This document shows, piece by piece, positions 8,173-16,518 of a stretch of 64,000 bases of DNA (positions are counted from its first letter, which is position 1; every line of letters begins with the position of its first letter). The translations under genes were made by a program, and so were the position numbers. Under the pieces are notes generated by a model. It did not search any database and was not told where the DNA came from. It worked only from the letters and a program-made list of their open reading frames with translations. The stretch is from assembly GCF_023715705.1 (NCBI RefSeq), contig NZ_JAMBOS010000001.1:62001-126000 (forward strand), given 5' to 3'. Source of the DNA: Halalkalibacter oceani. GTDB taxonomy: Bacteria; Bacillota; Bacilli; Bacillales; Bacillaceae_D.

Positions 8173-8862
8173 TTATCTTTTTTTTCGGAGGGCCGGGGAT
8201 AGCGGCTTGGTCGCAGCAGGAAGCCGGATATTATAAATAAGGTCAACGACCCTGGTCGATAATCCTTGAGAAATGATGGCCTGAATAATAATCAGCCAAT
8301 CGATGATCGAAGCGGTCAGAATAAAAATCGAACCATTAAACAAAAGCAACGGCTTACCCGGGGGAATATTGCGGTGATTGGCGACAATCAGCGCCAGAAC
8401 GCCCATTCCGCCGTTGGATACATTTTGCCGCAGCAGAAGACCGACCCCACAGCCGAGCAGAAGGGACCCAATGAACAGATCCAGCCAGACATTGCCTGAC
8501 GGAGACTGCCAGGTCATCGTTTTTTCAAGAATATACATCGTCAGGGAGGTGACGGAAATGCTAAACATCGTGCCGATTGCACTGGCATTGCCGAGCCACT
8601 TAATCGCGACAACCAGCATCGAAAAATTAACAAACCAGAGCGCAAAGCTTAAAGGAATGTGAAACCAATAATGCAATAAAACCGCCAGACCGCCGGCACC
8701 GCCGGAAGGGACGGCGTGAGGAAATAAAAAGATACTCATCGCCACGCCTTGCAGCATCCCTCCACATGCCACGAGACTGTATATTTTCAGATTATTCATC
8801 GGTCCAATCATTCTTCCCGCCAAGAGGATCAATCGAGATAGAGCGAAGTCGTTCCATAACAA
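8173..8862 (-). CDS. YitT/YczE-family integral membrane protein
   Basis: A 229-residue polytopic protein with about five to six membrane segments. The signature PHAVPSGGAGGLAVLLHYWF is the YitT-family motif, in which GG[AT]GG follows the first helix. The C-terminal DUF2179 domain of the long YitT proteins is missing; the protein ends in a short basic tail. The start is uncertain: TTG at 8862 has AAAGGA about 6 bases upstream, and ATGs at 8811 and 8799 are alternatives. It lies 90 bases upstream of tctC on the same strand, so co-transcription is possible. The family function is not established. Confidence 0.8.
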   Translation of the reverse strand: MLWNDFALSRLILLAGRMIGPMNNLKIYSLVACGGMLQGVAMSIFLFPHAVPSGGAGGLAVLLHYWFHIPLSFALWFVNFSMLVVAIKWLGNASAIGTMFSISVTSLTMYILEKTMTWQSPSGNVWLDLFIGSLLLGCGVGLLLRQNVSNGGMGVLALIVANHRNIPPGKPLLLFNGSIFILTASIIDWLIIIQAIISQGLSTRVVDLIYNIRLPAATKPLSPALRKKR

Positions 8863-9042
8863 AACATCCTTTACGTTTTTTGGACTGGCTCTATCAATTT
8901 ATGTGTGAAACGCAAAGAATAGTACGAAATGTCGATGAGAACGAGCGGCTTTACCTTTCCGGTTGAAGGTAGGATTGGGTTCCAGCCGGAATTCATTTGT
9001 TAAGCGAGTGGGAGAGTTCGTTACGACCCGCACAACCATTTG

Positions 9043-9207
9043 CTATTCAACCGGGCGGCTGCGCAAATAAATCCAGGCAGCGATGCCGAGGTTGATAATC
9101 CCGACGATGATAAACAGCCAGGAAGAGGACCCGGCGACAAAACCGCCGCTGATCCAAAGAACGGCTGCGAGAAACAAGCCGATGCTTAATGGGGGAATGT
9201 TTTTCAT
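9043..9207 (-). CDS. Small two-helix membrane protein (54 aa)
   Basis: The protein is almost entirely two hydrophobic segments joined by GSSSW, ending in LRSRPVE. AAAGGAG is 9 bases before the ATG at 9207, which fixes the start; an upstream in-frame codon at 9240 would place that site inside the gene. I do not recognise the family. It stands alone, divergent from 9381. Confidence 0.6.
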   Translation of the reverse strand: MKNIPPLSIGLFLAAVLWISGGFVAGSSSWLFIIVGIINLGIAAWIYLRSRPVE

Positions 9208-9322
9208 GAGCGATAACTCCTTTCCTGTCCTATTGATCATATAGCAGGATTCTAATGCGGCGCAAGGGGAAGAAGGGGAAAATGTTTTTGCTAGAATAGT
9301 AGTCGATTTGCCGGTGATCGAT

Positions 9323-9340
9323 TATACTAGACATAGTATA
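9323..9340. promoter_or_regulatory. Perfect short palindrome upstream of 9381 gene
   Basis: TATACTA-GACA-TAGTATA, with seven-base arms, lies about 40 bases before the start codon and overlaps the likely -10 region. It is compatible with an operator. Confidence 0.3.
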
Positions 9341-9380
9341 CGCTCTGTTGCGACTGTCCGATTAAAAGGCAAAGAAATGG

Positions 9381-10505
9381 TTGAGATCGATGAAACGAAT
9401 TTCGGAAGCATTAGAAGAAAAAGAGATTATTAACGCGGCGATTATTCAACATGTGAAACAATACATCCACAAGAAGTACCCTCAATACTCTTCCCAGGAG
9501 AGAGCGCGGGTTTTTGCAAAGGCTCTCCAGCAAATGATTGAGCAATCCCTTCCAGATTATGACGAAGAAGCCAAAGTGCTTATTCGCTCGCGCTTGCTGC
9601 AGCGCCATATGTCAGCGTCGTCCTTTCAGCTTACTGCCTTACATATCCTTGAAGCGAGTCTTGAAGTCGTCCCGGCCATTGACTCGAAAGCGGAGCTTCT
9701 CCAATGGCTAAAAGAAAAAACGCCTATCCAAGGTGAACTGCTCGAAAGCTTAGTAGAGGAATTACTGGTGGAATCCCTTCCTGAAGAGCCAGCAGCAGCC
9801 AGTGAGGAGCCGCCACCTCCGCCTATCCGTGAAAAGAAAAGTCCGAAGAAGCTTCAGCCAAAGATGCTCGCTTCCGTTTGTACCGTGATAGCGGGACTCT
9901 TGCTCGTTTTTTATCTCTTTTCATCGCCATTTTTGAAGGAGGATGCAGCGGACGTTTCTCACCAGCTTGAAGGGGAGACGGTGGTGGCGGAGCCGCCTTT
10001 GGAGGAAGAGGCGGTGACAGGGCCGCCAAATGCGTTGCCGGCGAACTTGCAGTTTCAGCTAATCAATGAAAACATGCTACACGAATGGCTTACCGGCCGC
10101 GACTCGCTGCTGGCGGACGAACCTTATTTCTCGGCGATTTTACAAACGGCTCAAGAATTCAATGTTCATCCGCTGTTATTGTTTGCGATCACCGGCCAGG
10201 AGCAGGGATTCGTTCCGCGAACGCATGAACGAGCGGAGACAATCGCCAATAATCCGTTTAATGTGTTTCATAGCTGGCAGGATTTTAATACAGATGTGAA
10301 AGAATCAAGTGAAATAGCGGCAAGAACCGTCGTCAATTTGAGTGAAAACAGACCGCCGGATATCGATCCGATTCAGTGGATTAATCGAAAGTACGCCGAG
10401 GACGAAAATTGGTGGCGCGGTGTCCGAGCTCTTTTTGAACAGCTGCGCCGGGATGTTCAGCAAATTGAGCAGCATATCGGGAAGGAAGCGGACATTGCCT
10501 CGTAA
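9381..10505 (+). CDS. Single-pass membrane protein with C-terminal lysozyme-like domain
   Basis: A 374-residue protein in three parts. The N-terminal cytoplasmic region (about 1-160) is helical and ends in a proline-rich linker (EEPPPPP). One membrane helix follows at about 165-185 (SVCTVIAGLLLVFYLF). The C-terminal domain (about 225-360) is predicted to lie outside. Segments FNVHPLLLFAITGQEQGF and NNPFNVFHSW resemble the glucosaminidase/lysozyme-like fold, with the Glu in GQEQGF as a candidate catalytic residue. The domain call is by pattern only. The TTG start at 9381 has AAAAGG 11 bases upstream; ATG 9390 is the alternative. Confidence 0.6.
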   Translation: MRSMKRISEALEEKEIINAAIIQHVKQYIHKKYPQYSSQERARVFAKALQQMIEQSLPDYDEEAKVLIRSRLLQRHMSASSFQLTALHILEASLEVVPAIDSKAELLQWLKEKTPIQGELLESLVEELLVESLPEEPAAASEEPPPPPIREKKSPKKLQPKMLASVCTVIAGLLLVFYLFSSPFLKEDAADVSHQLEGETVVAEPPLEEEAVTGPPNALPANLQFQLINENMLHEWLTGRDSLLADEPYFSAILQTAQEFNVHPLLLFAITGQEQGFVPRTHERAETIANNPFNVFHSWQDFNTDVKESSEIAARTVVNLSENRPPDIDPIQWINRKYAEDENWWRGVRALFEQLRRDVQQIEQHIGKEADIAS

Positions 10506-10582
10506 ACAGACGGCCGCAAGCCCGGCTCAGAATTATGCGAGCAGGAAGGAAGCAGCTTTCTGCCCGCATGTAACGTCACTTG

Positions 10583-10771
10583 CTATATTTGCCTCGGTCG
10601 GTTCATCCGGTATTTGATTAAGGAAAGGATCGAAAGGATAAGGAATACCCCGCAAAGCACGGTGAAGAAAATACGGAAGGCATTTTCATTTACATACGAG
10701 CTGATCCCGCAGGCGAGGGCGGCGATGAAATACACAAGACTGTAAAACAGGTGCTTATTCGGTTGTCTCAT
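10583..10771 (-). CDS. Small two-helix membrane protein (62 aa)
   Basis: The N-terminus MRQPNKH is followed by two hydrophobic helices and a basic C-terminus (KYRMNRPRQI). AAGGAGGTGA lies 7 bases before the ATG at 10771, an unusually strong site that fixes the start. Family not recognised. Confidence 0.6.
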   Translation of the reverse strand: MRQPNKHLFYSLVYFIAALACGISSYVNENAFRIFFTVLCGVFLILSILSLIKYRMNRPRQI

Positions 10772-10848
10772 AATCAATCACCTCCTTTTTCTTTCTATAC
10801 CCGGATTTCAAAAGCGCTTAAACGTTTGCTAAAGGCCTGGAATCATGA

Positions 10849-11292
10849 TTAAACGAGCTCGGAATGCGGGTTTAAAAAGTTGGCGAGAATTCGATTATAT
10901 TTCATTTTAAAGGCGTCAAGATTTTCCCTCGTGAGCAAGCCAAAGCCAAATACATAAATAAGATCGGAAGTGGAGTGCTGGTGATTGATCACTTCTTCAA
11001 TGGTATAAAAAGAAGCCTCCCGAATGGAAAGTTGGTCACGAACGGCTTTCTGCCGGAAGACCTCTCGTTTTTTCTCCAAGGCTTCAGTACAGATGACCGC
11101 ATACACACAAAAGAGATTCATCTGTGATTTTGTAATGTGGATTTCATGGCGCTGATCGGACGGGATGCCGGCGAGATATTCTTCTTCAAATTCCTTTTTC
11201 GGCTTCATCGAACGAATGGTAATTAGTTGTCGATCGCTGCTGGTCTCATGCTGCCGGTGCACGGTATATTCATTCACGGCTACAAGTTTCAT
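10849..11292 (-). CDS. Hypothetical soluble protein (147 aa)
   Basis: AGGAGG lies 7 bases before the ATG. The protein is mixed alpha/beta with many His, Lys and Glu residues (TVHRQHETSSDRQ, DQRHEIHITKSQ) and no signal peptide or membrane segment. I cannot assign a family. It diverges from the aldo/keto reductase gene. Confidence 0.55.
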   Translation of the reverse strand: MKLVAVNEYTVHRQHETSSDRQLITIRSMKPKKEFEEEYLAGIPSDQRHEIHITKSQMNLFCVYAVICTEALEKKREVFRQKAVRDQLSIREASFYTIEEVINHQHSTSDLIYVFGFGLLTRENLDAFKMKYNRILANFLNPHSELV

Positions 11293-11396
11293 TTTCCTGC
11301 CTCCTGACTGTCATTGTTTCTATTTCGCTCTTGAAGTAGATATAACCGATTTATCATTTTGTTAATCATAAAGTCGCAAAGGCAGACGCTAATCGC

Positions 11397-11424
11397 TTGT
11401 AACCCCTTACATATGTTGTATAAT
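11397..11424 (+). promoter_or_regulatory. SigA-type promoter of the aldo/keto reductase gene
   Basis: TTGTAA (11397-11402), 16-base spacer, TATAAT (11419-11424), about 40 bases before the start codon. Confidence 0.6.
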
Positions 11425-11466
11425 GATATTGCATAAAACTGCTGTGAATAAGGAGAGGTGAAGCTG

Positions 11467-12438
11467 GTGGAATATCAAACAATTGGCAGAACGGGGATTA
11501 AAGTTTCAAGCTTATGCTTTGGTACGATGTCATTTGGTGGCGTAGCGGACGAAGAAACGTCGAAAGCAATGTTTAAGCGTTGTCGTGAAGCCGGAATTAA
11601 TTTTTTTGACTGTGCAAATGTTTATAACGATGGTGCGGCAGAGGAGATTCTTGGTCGCTGTATCGAAGGAAGCCGCGACGAGCTGATTTTGACAACCAAG
11701 GTAAACGGTGCCGTCAAAAAAGGAGTCAACAACCGGGGATTGTCGCGGCGCCATATTACGATGGCGATTGAAGACAGCCTGCGCCGTTTAAAAACAGATC
11801 GAGTCGAATTTTATTTTGTTCATGCCTTTGATCCAGATACGCCAATTGAAGAGACGCTATCAGCGATGGATGATCTGCAACGTCAGGGGAAAATCTTATA
11901 TCCCGCGGTCAGCAACTGGGCTGCCTGGCAGATTGCAAAAGCGTTAGGTGTGTCGGCCAAGGAGCATCTGGCCCGCTTTGAATGCATCCAACCGATGTAT
12001 AACCTCGTGAAGCGCCAGGCAGAGGTTGAAATATTACCATTGGCTCAATCCGAACAAATGGGTGTGATTACATACAGCCCACTTGGAGGCGGTCTTTTAA
12101 CCGGGAAGTACCGGAATCCAAGCGGAAGCGGGCGCCTTGTCGAACAGGATAAATACCGAATCCGCTACGGAGAAAAAAGTTATTTTGAAATTGCCAATCG
12201 CTTTGATGAATATGCAAATGATCATGGAGTGGCACCTGCTTCGCTCGCGGTAGCTTGGGTTATGGCTCACCCCGCGGTGACCGCGCCGATTATCGGTGCG
12301 CGTAATCTGGAGCAGTTGGAACCATCCCTTGAAGCGTTGACGATTCAACTGACGGAGGAGCAGCGCAATGAGATTTCACAATTATCTCCGGCGCCGGCAC
12401 CACCGACCGACCGGCTGGAGGAAGCGGTTAATAGGTAA
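11467..12438 (+). CDS. Aldo/keto reductase
   Basis: A roughly 323-residue NADPH-dependent oxidoreductase with a TIM-barrel fold. The catalytic tetrad can be read: FFDCANVY (Asp and Tyr), LTTKV (Lys) and FYFVHAFD (His). The C-terminal cofactor segment is APIIGARNLEQLE, as in YccK/YhdN-type reductases. The start was taken as GTG 11467 because AGGAG at 11451 is too close to the GTG at 11458. It is monocistronic, with its own promoter and a strong terminator. The physiological substrate is not evident. Confidence 0.88.
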   Translation: MEYQTIGRTGIKVSSLCFGTMSFGGVADEETSKAMFKRCREAGINFFDCANVYNDGAAEEILGRCIEGSRDELILTTKVNGAVKKGVNNRGLSRRHITMAIEDSLRRLKTDRVEFYFVHAFDPDTPIEETLSAMDDLQRQGKILYPAVSNWAAWQIAKALGVSAKEHLARFECIQPMYNLVKRQAEVEILPLAQSEQMGVITYSPLGGGLLTGKYRNPSGSGRLVEQDKYRIRYGEKSYFEIANRFDEYANDHGVAPASLAVAWVMAHPAVTAPIIGARNLEQLEPSLEALTIQLTEEQRNEISQLSPAPAPPTDRLEEAVNR

Positions 12439-12487
12439 CTAGAATGCTTTAAAGAGACAGGAGCGTGTCTTGCCGCTGTCGCTGTTG

Positions 12488-12535
12488 GAGGATATGCCAA
12501 AGGGAGAATCACCTTTTTGGCATATCCTCTTTTAT
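12488..12535 (+). terminator. Strong terminator after aldo/keto reductase (family A hairpin)
   Basis: GAGGATATGCCAAAGG pairs with CCTTTTTGGCATATCCTC, followed by TTTTATT. It marks the left border of the AT-rich island. Confidence 0.8.
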
Positions 12536-12621
12536 TGATATTGAAATAAATCTAAATAAATTTTATAATAAATAAATAAAAAAAATTATAATCTATTTAT
12601 AGAGAGTGACGTGGTAGTAAA

Positions 12622-13257
12622 TTGGAAAACGTAAGAGATGATTTTGAATTTCTGACATCGCTAATTCGTGGAATTGCAGCACAGTTTGGCAACCGGTGTG
12701 AAGTGGTGTTGCATGATTTAACAGGAGATTATGACAGTACAATTGTGGCGATTGAAAATGGTCATGTTACAGGAAGAAAGGTTGGCGATCCGGGAAGTAA
12801 TTTAGGCTTGGAAGTGTTAAGAGGGACCGTGAAAGAAGGGGACCGGTATAATTATTTGACACAAACGAAGGACGGAAAATTATTAAGGTCGAGTACGATT
12901 TACTTGCGTAACAGTAAGCAGGAGACGATAGGATCTATTTGCATCAACTTTGATATATCCGATTTTATGATGGCGGAAAATGCCATTAAATCGCTGACTC
13001 TGCGTGACACAGACCAGGAAGTGAAAGAGGTGTTTGTCAACGACGTCAATGAGCTGCTCGATTTTTTATTACAGGAATGTCAAAATGAAATCGGCAAGCC
13101 GGTCTCTCACATGTCCAAAGAAGAAAAAATGCAGGCAATAGAGTTTCTCGATAAAAGAGGGGCATTTTTAATCAAAAAAGCCGGTGATAAGGTCTGTAAA
13201 TTTTTTGATATTTCGAAATTCACGTTGTATAACTATCTTGATGATATCCGATCATAA
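12622..13257 (+). CDS. YheO-like (DauR-type) transcriptional regulator
   Basis: A 211-residue regulator with an N-terminal PAS-like YheO domain (about 1-130; signatures EVVLHDLTGDYDSTIVAIENG and the segment GSICINFDISDF) and a C-terminal HTH_22-type domain (about 150-211; AIEFLDKRGAFLIKKA, FFDISKFTLYNYL). Relatives such as DauR control D-amino-acid catabolic genes. The start is TTG 12622; there is no ATG option and the ribosome binding site is weak. It precedes the TRAP operon in the same direction behind its own terminator, so it is the likely local regulator. Base composition is AT-rich like the operon it precedes. Confidence 0.8.
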   Translation: MENVRDDFEFLTSLIRGIAAQFGNRCEVVLHDLTGDYDSTIVAIENGHVTGRKVGDPGSNLGLEVLRGTVKEGDRYNYLTQTKDGKLLRSSTIYLRNSKQETIGSICINFDISDFMMAENAIKSLTLRDTDQEVKEVFVNDVNELLDFLLQECQNEIGKPVSHMSKEEKMQAIEFLDKRGAFLIKKAGDKVCKFFDISKFTLYNYLDDIRS

Positions 13258-13267
13258 AGAAATTTTT

Positions 13268-13308
13268 GAAAAGAGGGAGTCCCTACAAATTAGGGACTCC
13301 CTCTTTTC
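13268..13308 (+). terminator. Terminator after the YheO-like gene
   Basis: GAAAAGAGGGAGTCCCTA and TAGGGACTCCCTCTTTTC form an 18-base-pair perfect stem with a five-base loop. Confidence 0.85.
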
Positions 13309-13323
13309 AGCTTTATCAAACAG

Positions 13324-13336
13324 TGAAAGCGCTTCA
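13324..13336 (+). promoter_or_regulatory. cre-like site (CcpA) upstream of the TRAP operon
   Basis: TGAAAGCGCTTCA is a palindrome that matches the CcpA box TGWAARCGYTWNCW except near its 3' end. It lies 10 bases upstream of the -35 box. Carbon catabolite control is therefore plausible. Confidence 0.5.
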
Positions 13337-13346
13337 AAAAAAGTGT

Positions 13347-13374
13347 TTGACAATTCAAAATAACACCTTATAAT
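13347..13374 (+). promoter_or_regulatory. SigA promoter of the TRAP/catabolic operon
   Basis: Consensus TTGACA (13347-13352), 16-base spacer, consensus TATAAT (13369-13374). Confidence 0.75.
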
Positions 13375-13417
13375 AAAAATAAATAATTTTTAGCTTATAT
13401 AAAAATTATTTATTTTT
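13375..13417. promoter_or_regulatory. 17-base perfect inverted repeat just after the -10 box
   Basis: Left arm AAAAATAAATAATTTTT (13375-13391), nine-base loop, right arm AAAAATTATTTATTTTT (13401-13417); all 17 positions pair. It covers the expected transcription start, so it could be an operator for the YheO-like regulator or a 5' mRNA hairpin. AT-rich related tracts lie upstream of the regulator itself (12541-12600). Confidence 0.55.
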
Positions 13418-13555
13418 CCGGGTAGGAAATCTGACAAATGTATTGCTGGAGACTCATTTAATTCTTATGATGGATTCAGAAATTAAGGAAAGGAGGTAAT
13501 TTGCAGCAGGAAAAAATTCGTTTGAAAAAGCTGATTAAAAAATGGAGGGGTTAAG

Positions 13556-14647
13556 GTGAAACAATTAAAAAGTAAGTGGATACTGGGAATGCTTCTGATT
13601 GCTATTATTGTATTTCTTGCAGCATGTGGAAGTGATGATACTACCTCTGGTGAAGAGGCAAATGACAATTCAGAAGAAGAAAATTCCCAATATTCAGAAA
13701 GTGGAGGAAGTTCTGAAGGTTATCAGGGAGAGTCGTTTTCATGGCGAATCGGTTTTAATACGCCAGAAGGCTCCGTACGAGATGTAGCTGCTCAGAAGTT
13801 TAAAGAAGTTGTTGAAAGCAAAACAGATGGGAATGTAACAATCGAAGTCTTTGCAGGCGAAGTGTTAGGAACAGAGCAAGAAATGGTCGAGCAAGTGCAA
13901 GTAGGGGCGTTAGATTTTCAATTAGCCGGTATGGGTGGAATGTCAAACATTATTCCGGAATATTCGATTCTTGCTCTACCGTTCATGGTAAATAATTTTG
14001 AAGAAGCTTACGCTGTGCTGGATGGTCCAATCGGTGATGAGTTAAAGGCAAAAGCAGAAGCAAGCTCATTTAAAGTGTTAGCTCACACTGATTTAGGATT
14101 TGCGCAAATTACAAACAATGTTCGTCCAATTCAAAGTCCAGAAGATTTATCGGGAGTCAGAATGCGAAGCCCTAATGAAGTGACTTCCATTAAAACCTTT
14201 GAACAACTAGGAGCGTCAGTCTCAACAATGCCTTTCACCGAAGTTTATTTAGGCCTGTCACAAGGTGTTGTTGATGGCCAATTTAATCCTTTAGATGCAA
14301 TCTATGAAAATAACATGCATGAGGTTCAAGATTACTTGGCGTTAACAAATCACTTTTATTACCATGTTAACTTCATTATGAGCCTTGACTTATGGAACAG
14401 CATTGACCCTGAATTGCAGACTATTATTCAGGAAGCAGCTGATGAAGCACGGGATGCTTCAAGAGAATTCACTCAGCAGATGGATCGAGATATGCTCGAT
14501 GTCCTTGAAGGTGAGTTTGAAGAAATTACGACACCGGACCTCGATGCTTTTAGAGAAGCTGTACAGTTGTCAGAGTTTGAGGATGTTATCCCGGCTGAGT
14601 TTATTCAGGAAACTGTAGACTTTCTTGAAGAATACCGTGGGAATTAA
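13556..14647 (+). CDS. TRAP transporter substrate-binding lipoprotein (DctP family)
   Basis: A 363-residue extracytoplasmic solute receptor for a sodium-coupled TRAP carrier. It has a lipoprotein signal with lipobox FLAAC (Cys24), an acidic Ser/Glu linker to about residue 57, then a DctP fold. Typical segments are VEVFAGEVLGTEQEMVEQVQ-like, the ligand-binding Arg region GVRMRSPN, and FTEVYLGLSQGVVDGQFNP. GGAGGGG precedes the GTG start at 13556. It is the first gene of an operon running to about 22 kb. The substrate class (a carboxylate or amino-acid derivative) follows from the neighbours, not from this sequence. Confidence 0.9.
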   Translation: MKQLKSKWILGMLLIAIIVFLAACGSDDTTSGEEANDNSEEENSQYSESGGSSEGYQGESFSWRIGFNTPEGSVRDVAAQKFKEVVESKTDGNVTIEVFAGEVLGTEQEMVEQVQVGALDFQLAGMGGMSNIIPEYSILALPFMVNNFEEAYAVLDGPIGDELKAKAEASSFKVLAHTDLGFAQITNNVRPIQSPEDLSGVRMRSPNEVTSIKTFEQLGASVSTMPFTEVYLGLSQGVVDGQFNPLDAIYENNMHEVQDYLALTNHFYYHVNFIMSLDLWNSIDPELQTIIQEAADEARDASREFTQQMDRDMLDVLEGEFEEITTPDLDAFREAVQLSEFEDVIPAEFIQETVDFLEEYRGN

Positions 14648-14661
14648 CCATTAAGCTTAAG

Positions 14662-14698
14662 GGGTGTTTCAAATTGGTAACACTGATTTGGAACACCC
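14662..14698 (+). other. Intercistronic stem-loop between dctP and dctQ
   Basis: GGGTGTTTCAAAT and ATTTGGAACACCC form a 13-base-pair stem (one G-U) around an 11-base loop without a following T-run. Such a hairpin can stabilise or partly terminate the message after the binding-protein gene, giving more receptor than permease. Confidence 0.6.
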
Positions 14699-14716
14699 GA
14701 TAAAGGGGAAATCGCT

Positions 14717-15229
14717 GTGAGCAAAAAAAAGCAAATTGGAGCAAGGCTAGTTGATCAAATTATGAGGGCAATTGATACTTTCTCTAATGTACTAATGGTG
14801 GGGTTGACATTGGTCGTGTTTGCAGAGGTATTGAGTCGTTATATTTTTAATTTTCCAATCAAGATCACAGGAGAGCTGACACAATTAATTTTTCCTTGGC
14901 TTGTCTTTATGACCACGATCGCTGTTACGCGTAATGATGATCACTTAGCCATTCATTATTTTCGAAACAAGTTGAAGAAAGGATTGCAAAAAATTGTGGT
15001 TGTCTCTATGAAAGCAATCATGCTTTTTTTTACCATTTTCATGTTTATTTCAAGCTACGAATTGGCGCAAGCAGTTATTAACCAGCCAATGCCTGTCTTA
15101 CGGATATCAAAAGCCTGGCTCTATTCTTCATTAACAGTTGCCTTCTTAGGGGTTTCGATTATTATTTTGTATCAAATTATTATGATTATCTTAGATAAAG
15201 AGACATGGGCAAAGGGGGAACTGCAATGA
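14717..15229 (+). CDS. TRAP transporter small permease (DctQ family)
   Basis: A 170-residue protein with four hydrophobic segments, the standard DctQ size and layout. Family positions include EVLSRYIFNFPI after TM1, GELTQLIFPWLVF in TM2 and the loop TRNDDHLAIHYF. The start is GTG 14717 after AAAGGGGAAA. The stop overlaps the start of the large permease (ATGA at 15226), so the two membrane subunits are translationally coupled. Confidence 0.88.
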   Translation: MSKKKQIGARLVDQIMRAIDTFSNVLMVGLTLVVFAEVLSRYIFNFPIKITGELTQLIFPWLVFMTTIAVTRNDDHLAIHYFRNKLKKGLQKIVVVSMKAIMLFFTIFMFISSYELAQAVINQPMPVLRISKAWLYSSLTVAFLGVSIIILYQIIMIILDKETWAKGELQ

Positions 15230-16494
15230 TTTGGCTGATGATAGGTGGGTTTTTCCTCATGATCATTCTCGGGATGCCAATTGCTTTTGCAATGGGTTCA
15301 TCGGCACTTCTTTATATCATGATTGAAAATATTCCACTTTCGATGGTTGCACAGCGCTTTTTTTCAAATAGCCAGTCTTTTGCCTTTTTAGCAATCCCCT
15401 TTTTTATCTTAGCGGGAAATTTAATGGTTCACGGAAATATTGCCAAACGGATTATTGATTTAGCGGATTCGATGGTTAGACAGTTACCGGGTGGGCTTGG
15501 TTGTGTCTCTGTTGTAACGAGTATGGGGATGGCCGGAGTCTCAGGTTCTTCTGTTGCTGATGCAGCGTCAACGGGAAGTGTATTGATTCCCGAAATGAAA
15601 AGAAAAGGGTATACTTCCTCTTTTTCCGCTGCTATTAATGCTTCTAGCTCTGTAGTCGGCATTATTATCCCGCCAAGCAGTACGATGATTATTATCGCTT
15701 GGTTAGCCAATTTGTCAGTGGCTGAGATGTTTCTAGCCGGAATCATTCCGGGTGTGTTAATTGGTCTTACTTATTTAGTCGTTACAATTATTATTTCTGT
15801 TAAAAGAGACTACCCACGTGAAAAACGGGCGACATTAAAAGAATTTTTAATAACGGTTAGAAGAGCTTTCTGGGCTTTGATCCTTCCTATTTTTCTAATC
15901 AGTGCAATTGTTTTTGGGATTGCAACAGCAACGGAGGCTGCTGCTTTATCAGCTGTTTATGCCTTCTTAATTAGTGTTTTCATTTATAAATCATTAAATT
16001 GGAAGCAGACGATTGCTGCTTTACGGGAGAGTGTCTATTCGACAACAGTCGTTATGATGATTGTCTGTAGCTCCTCGATTTTCACATGGGTGTTGATCAG
16101 GGAAGGGGTTCCACAGTTAATTTCCGACACATTGTTAAGTCTTGGATTATCTGACTGGACTCTACTTTTAGTGCTTGTGGCTATTATGCTGGTCGCCGGT
16201 ATGGTGATGGATTTAGTACCAAATTTGTTTGTTTTTATTCCGATCTTCTTTCCCATTGCTGAGGGATTAGGAATGGATCCGATTCATTTTTCGATTGTGA
16301 TGCTTTGTTCGTTTGCATTAGGATTGTTTACTCCACCGGTTGGTACAACGCTTTTTATTTCGTGTCACATTGCCAAAATTGGCATAGAGGATACGTATAA
16401 GGATTTAATTCCTTATTTTATTGCAGGGGTTGTCGTTATTTTACTTATTACCTTTATTCCTGCTTTAACCCTTTGGATACCAAGCTTATTTTAA
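15226..16494 (+). CDS. TRAP transporter large permease (DctM family)
   Basis: A 422-residue protein with about 12 hydrophobic segments; it carries the ion-coupled transport path. DctM hallmarks are GMPIAFAMGSSALLY, AIPFFILAGNLM, the first-half loop MGMAGVSGSSVADAASTGSV, INASSSVVGIIIPPSSTMI and the C-terminal FALGLFTPPVGTTLF. ATG 15226 was chosen because GGGGG lies 6 bases upstream and it overlaps the dctQ stop. An ATG at 15205 is also in frame but lies inside dctQ without a ribosome binding site. Confidence 0.92.
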   Translation: MIWLMIGGFFLMIILGMPIAFAMGSSALLYIMIENIPLSMVAQRFFSNSQSFAFLAIPFFILAGNLMVHGNIAKRIIDLADSMVRQLPGGLGCVSVVTSMGMAGVSGSSVADAASTGSVLIPEMKRKGYTSSFSAAINASSSVVGIIIPPSSTMIIIAWLANLSVAEMFLAGIIPGVLIGLTYLVVTIIISVKRDYPREKRATLKEFLITVRRAFWALILPIFLISAIVFGIATATEAAALSAVYAFLISVFIYKSLNWKQTIAALRESVYSTTVVMMIVCSSSIFTWVLIREGVPQLISDTLLSLGLSDWTLLLVLVAIMLVAGMVMDLVPNLFVFIPIFFPIAEGLGMDPIHFSIVMLCSFALGLFTPPVGTTLFISCHIAKIGIEDTYKDLIPYFIAGVVVILLITFIPALTLWIPSLF

Positions 16495-16518
16495 AACTAA
16501 ATTAGAAGGATGATAAAT

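Noticed and set aside
12541-12600. Possible origin-like AT-rich region
   Set aside because: No DnaA boxes or iterons seen; it is better explained as the promoter region of the YheO-like gene.
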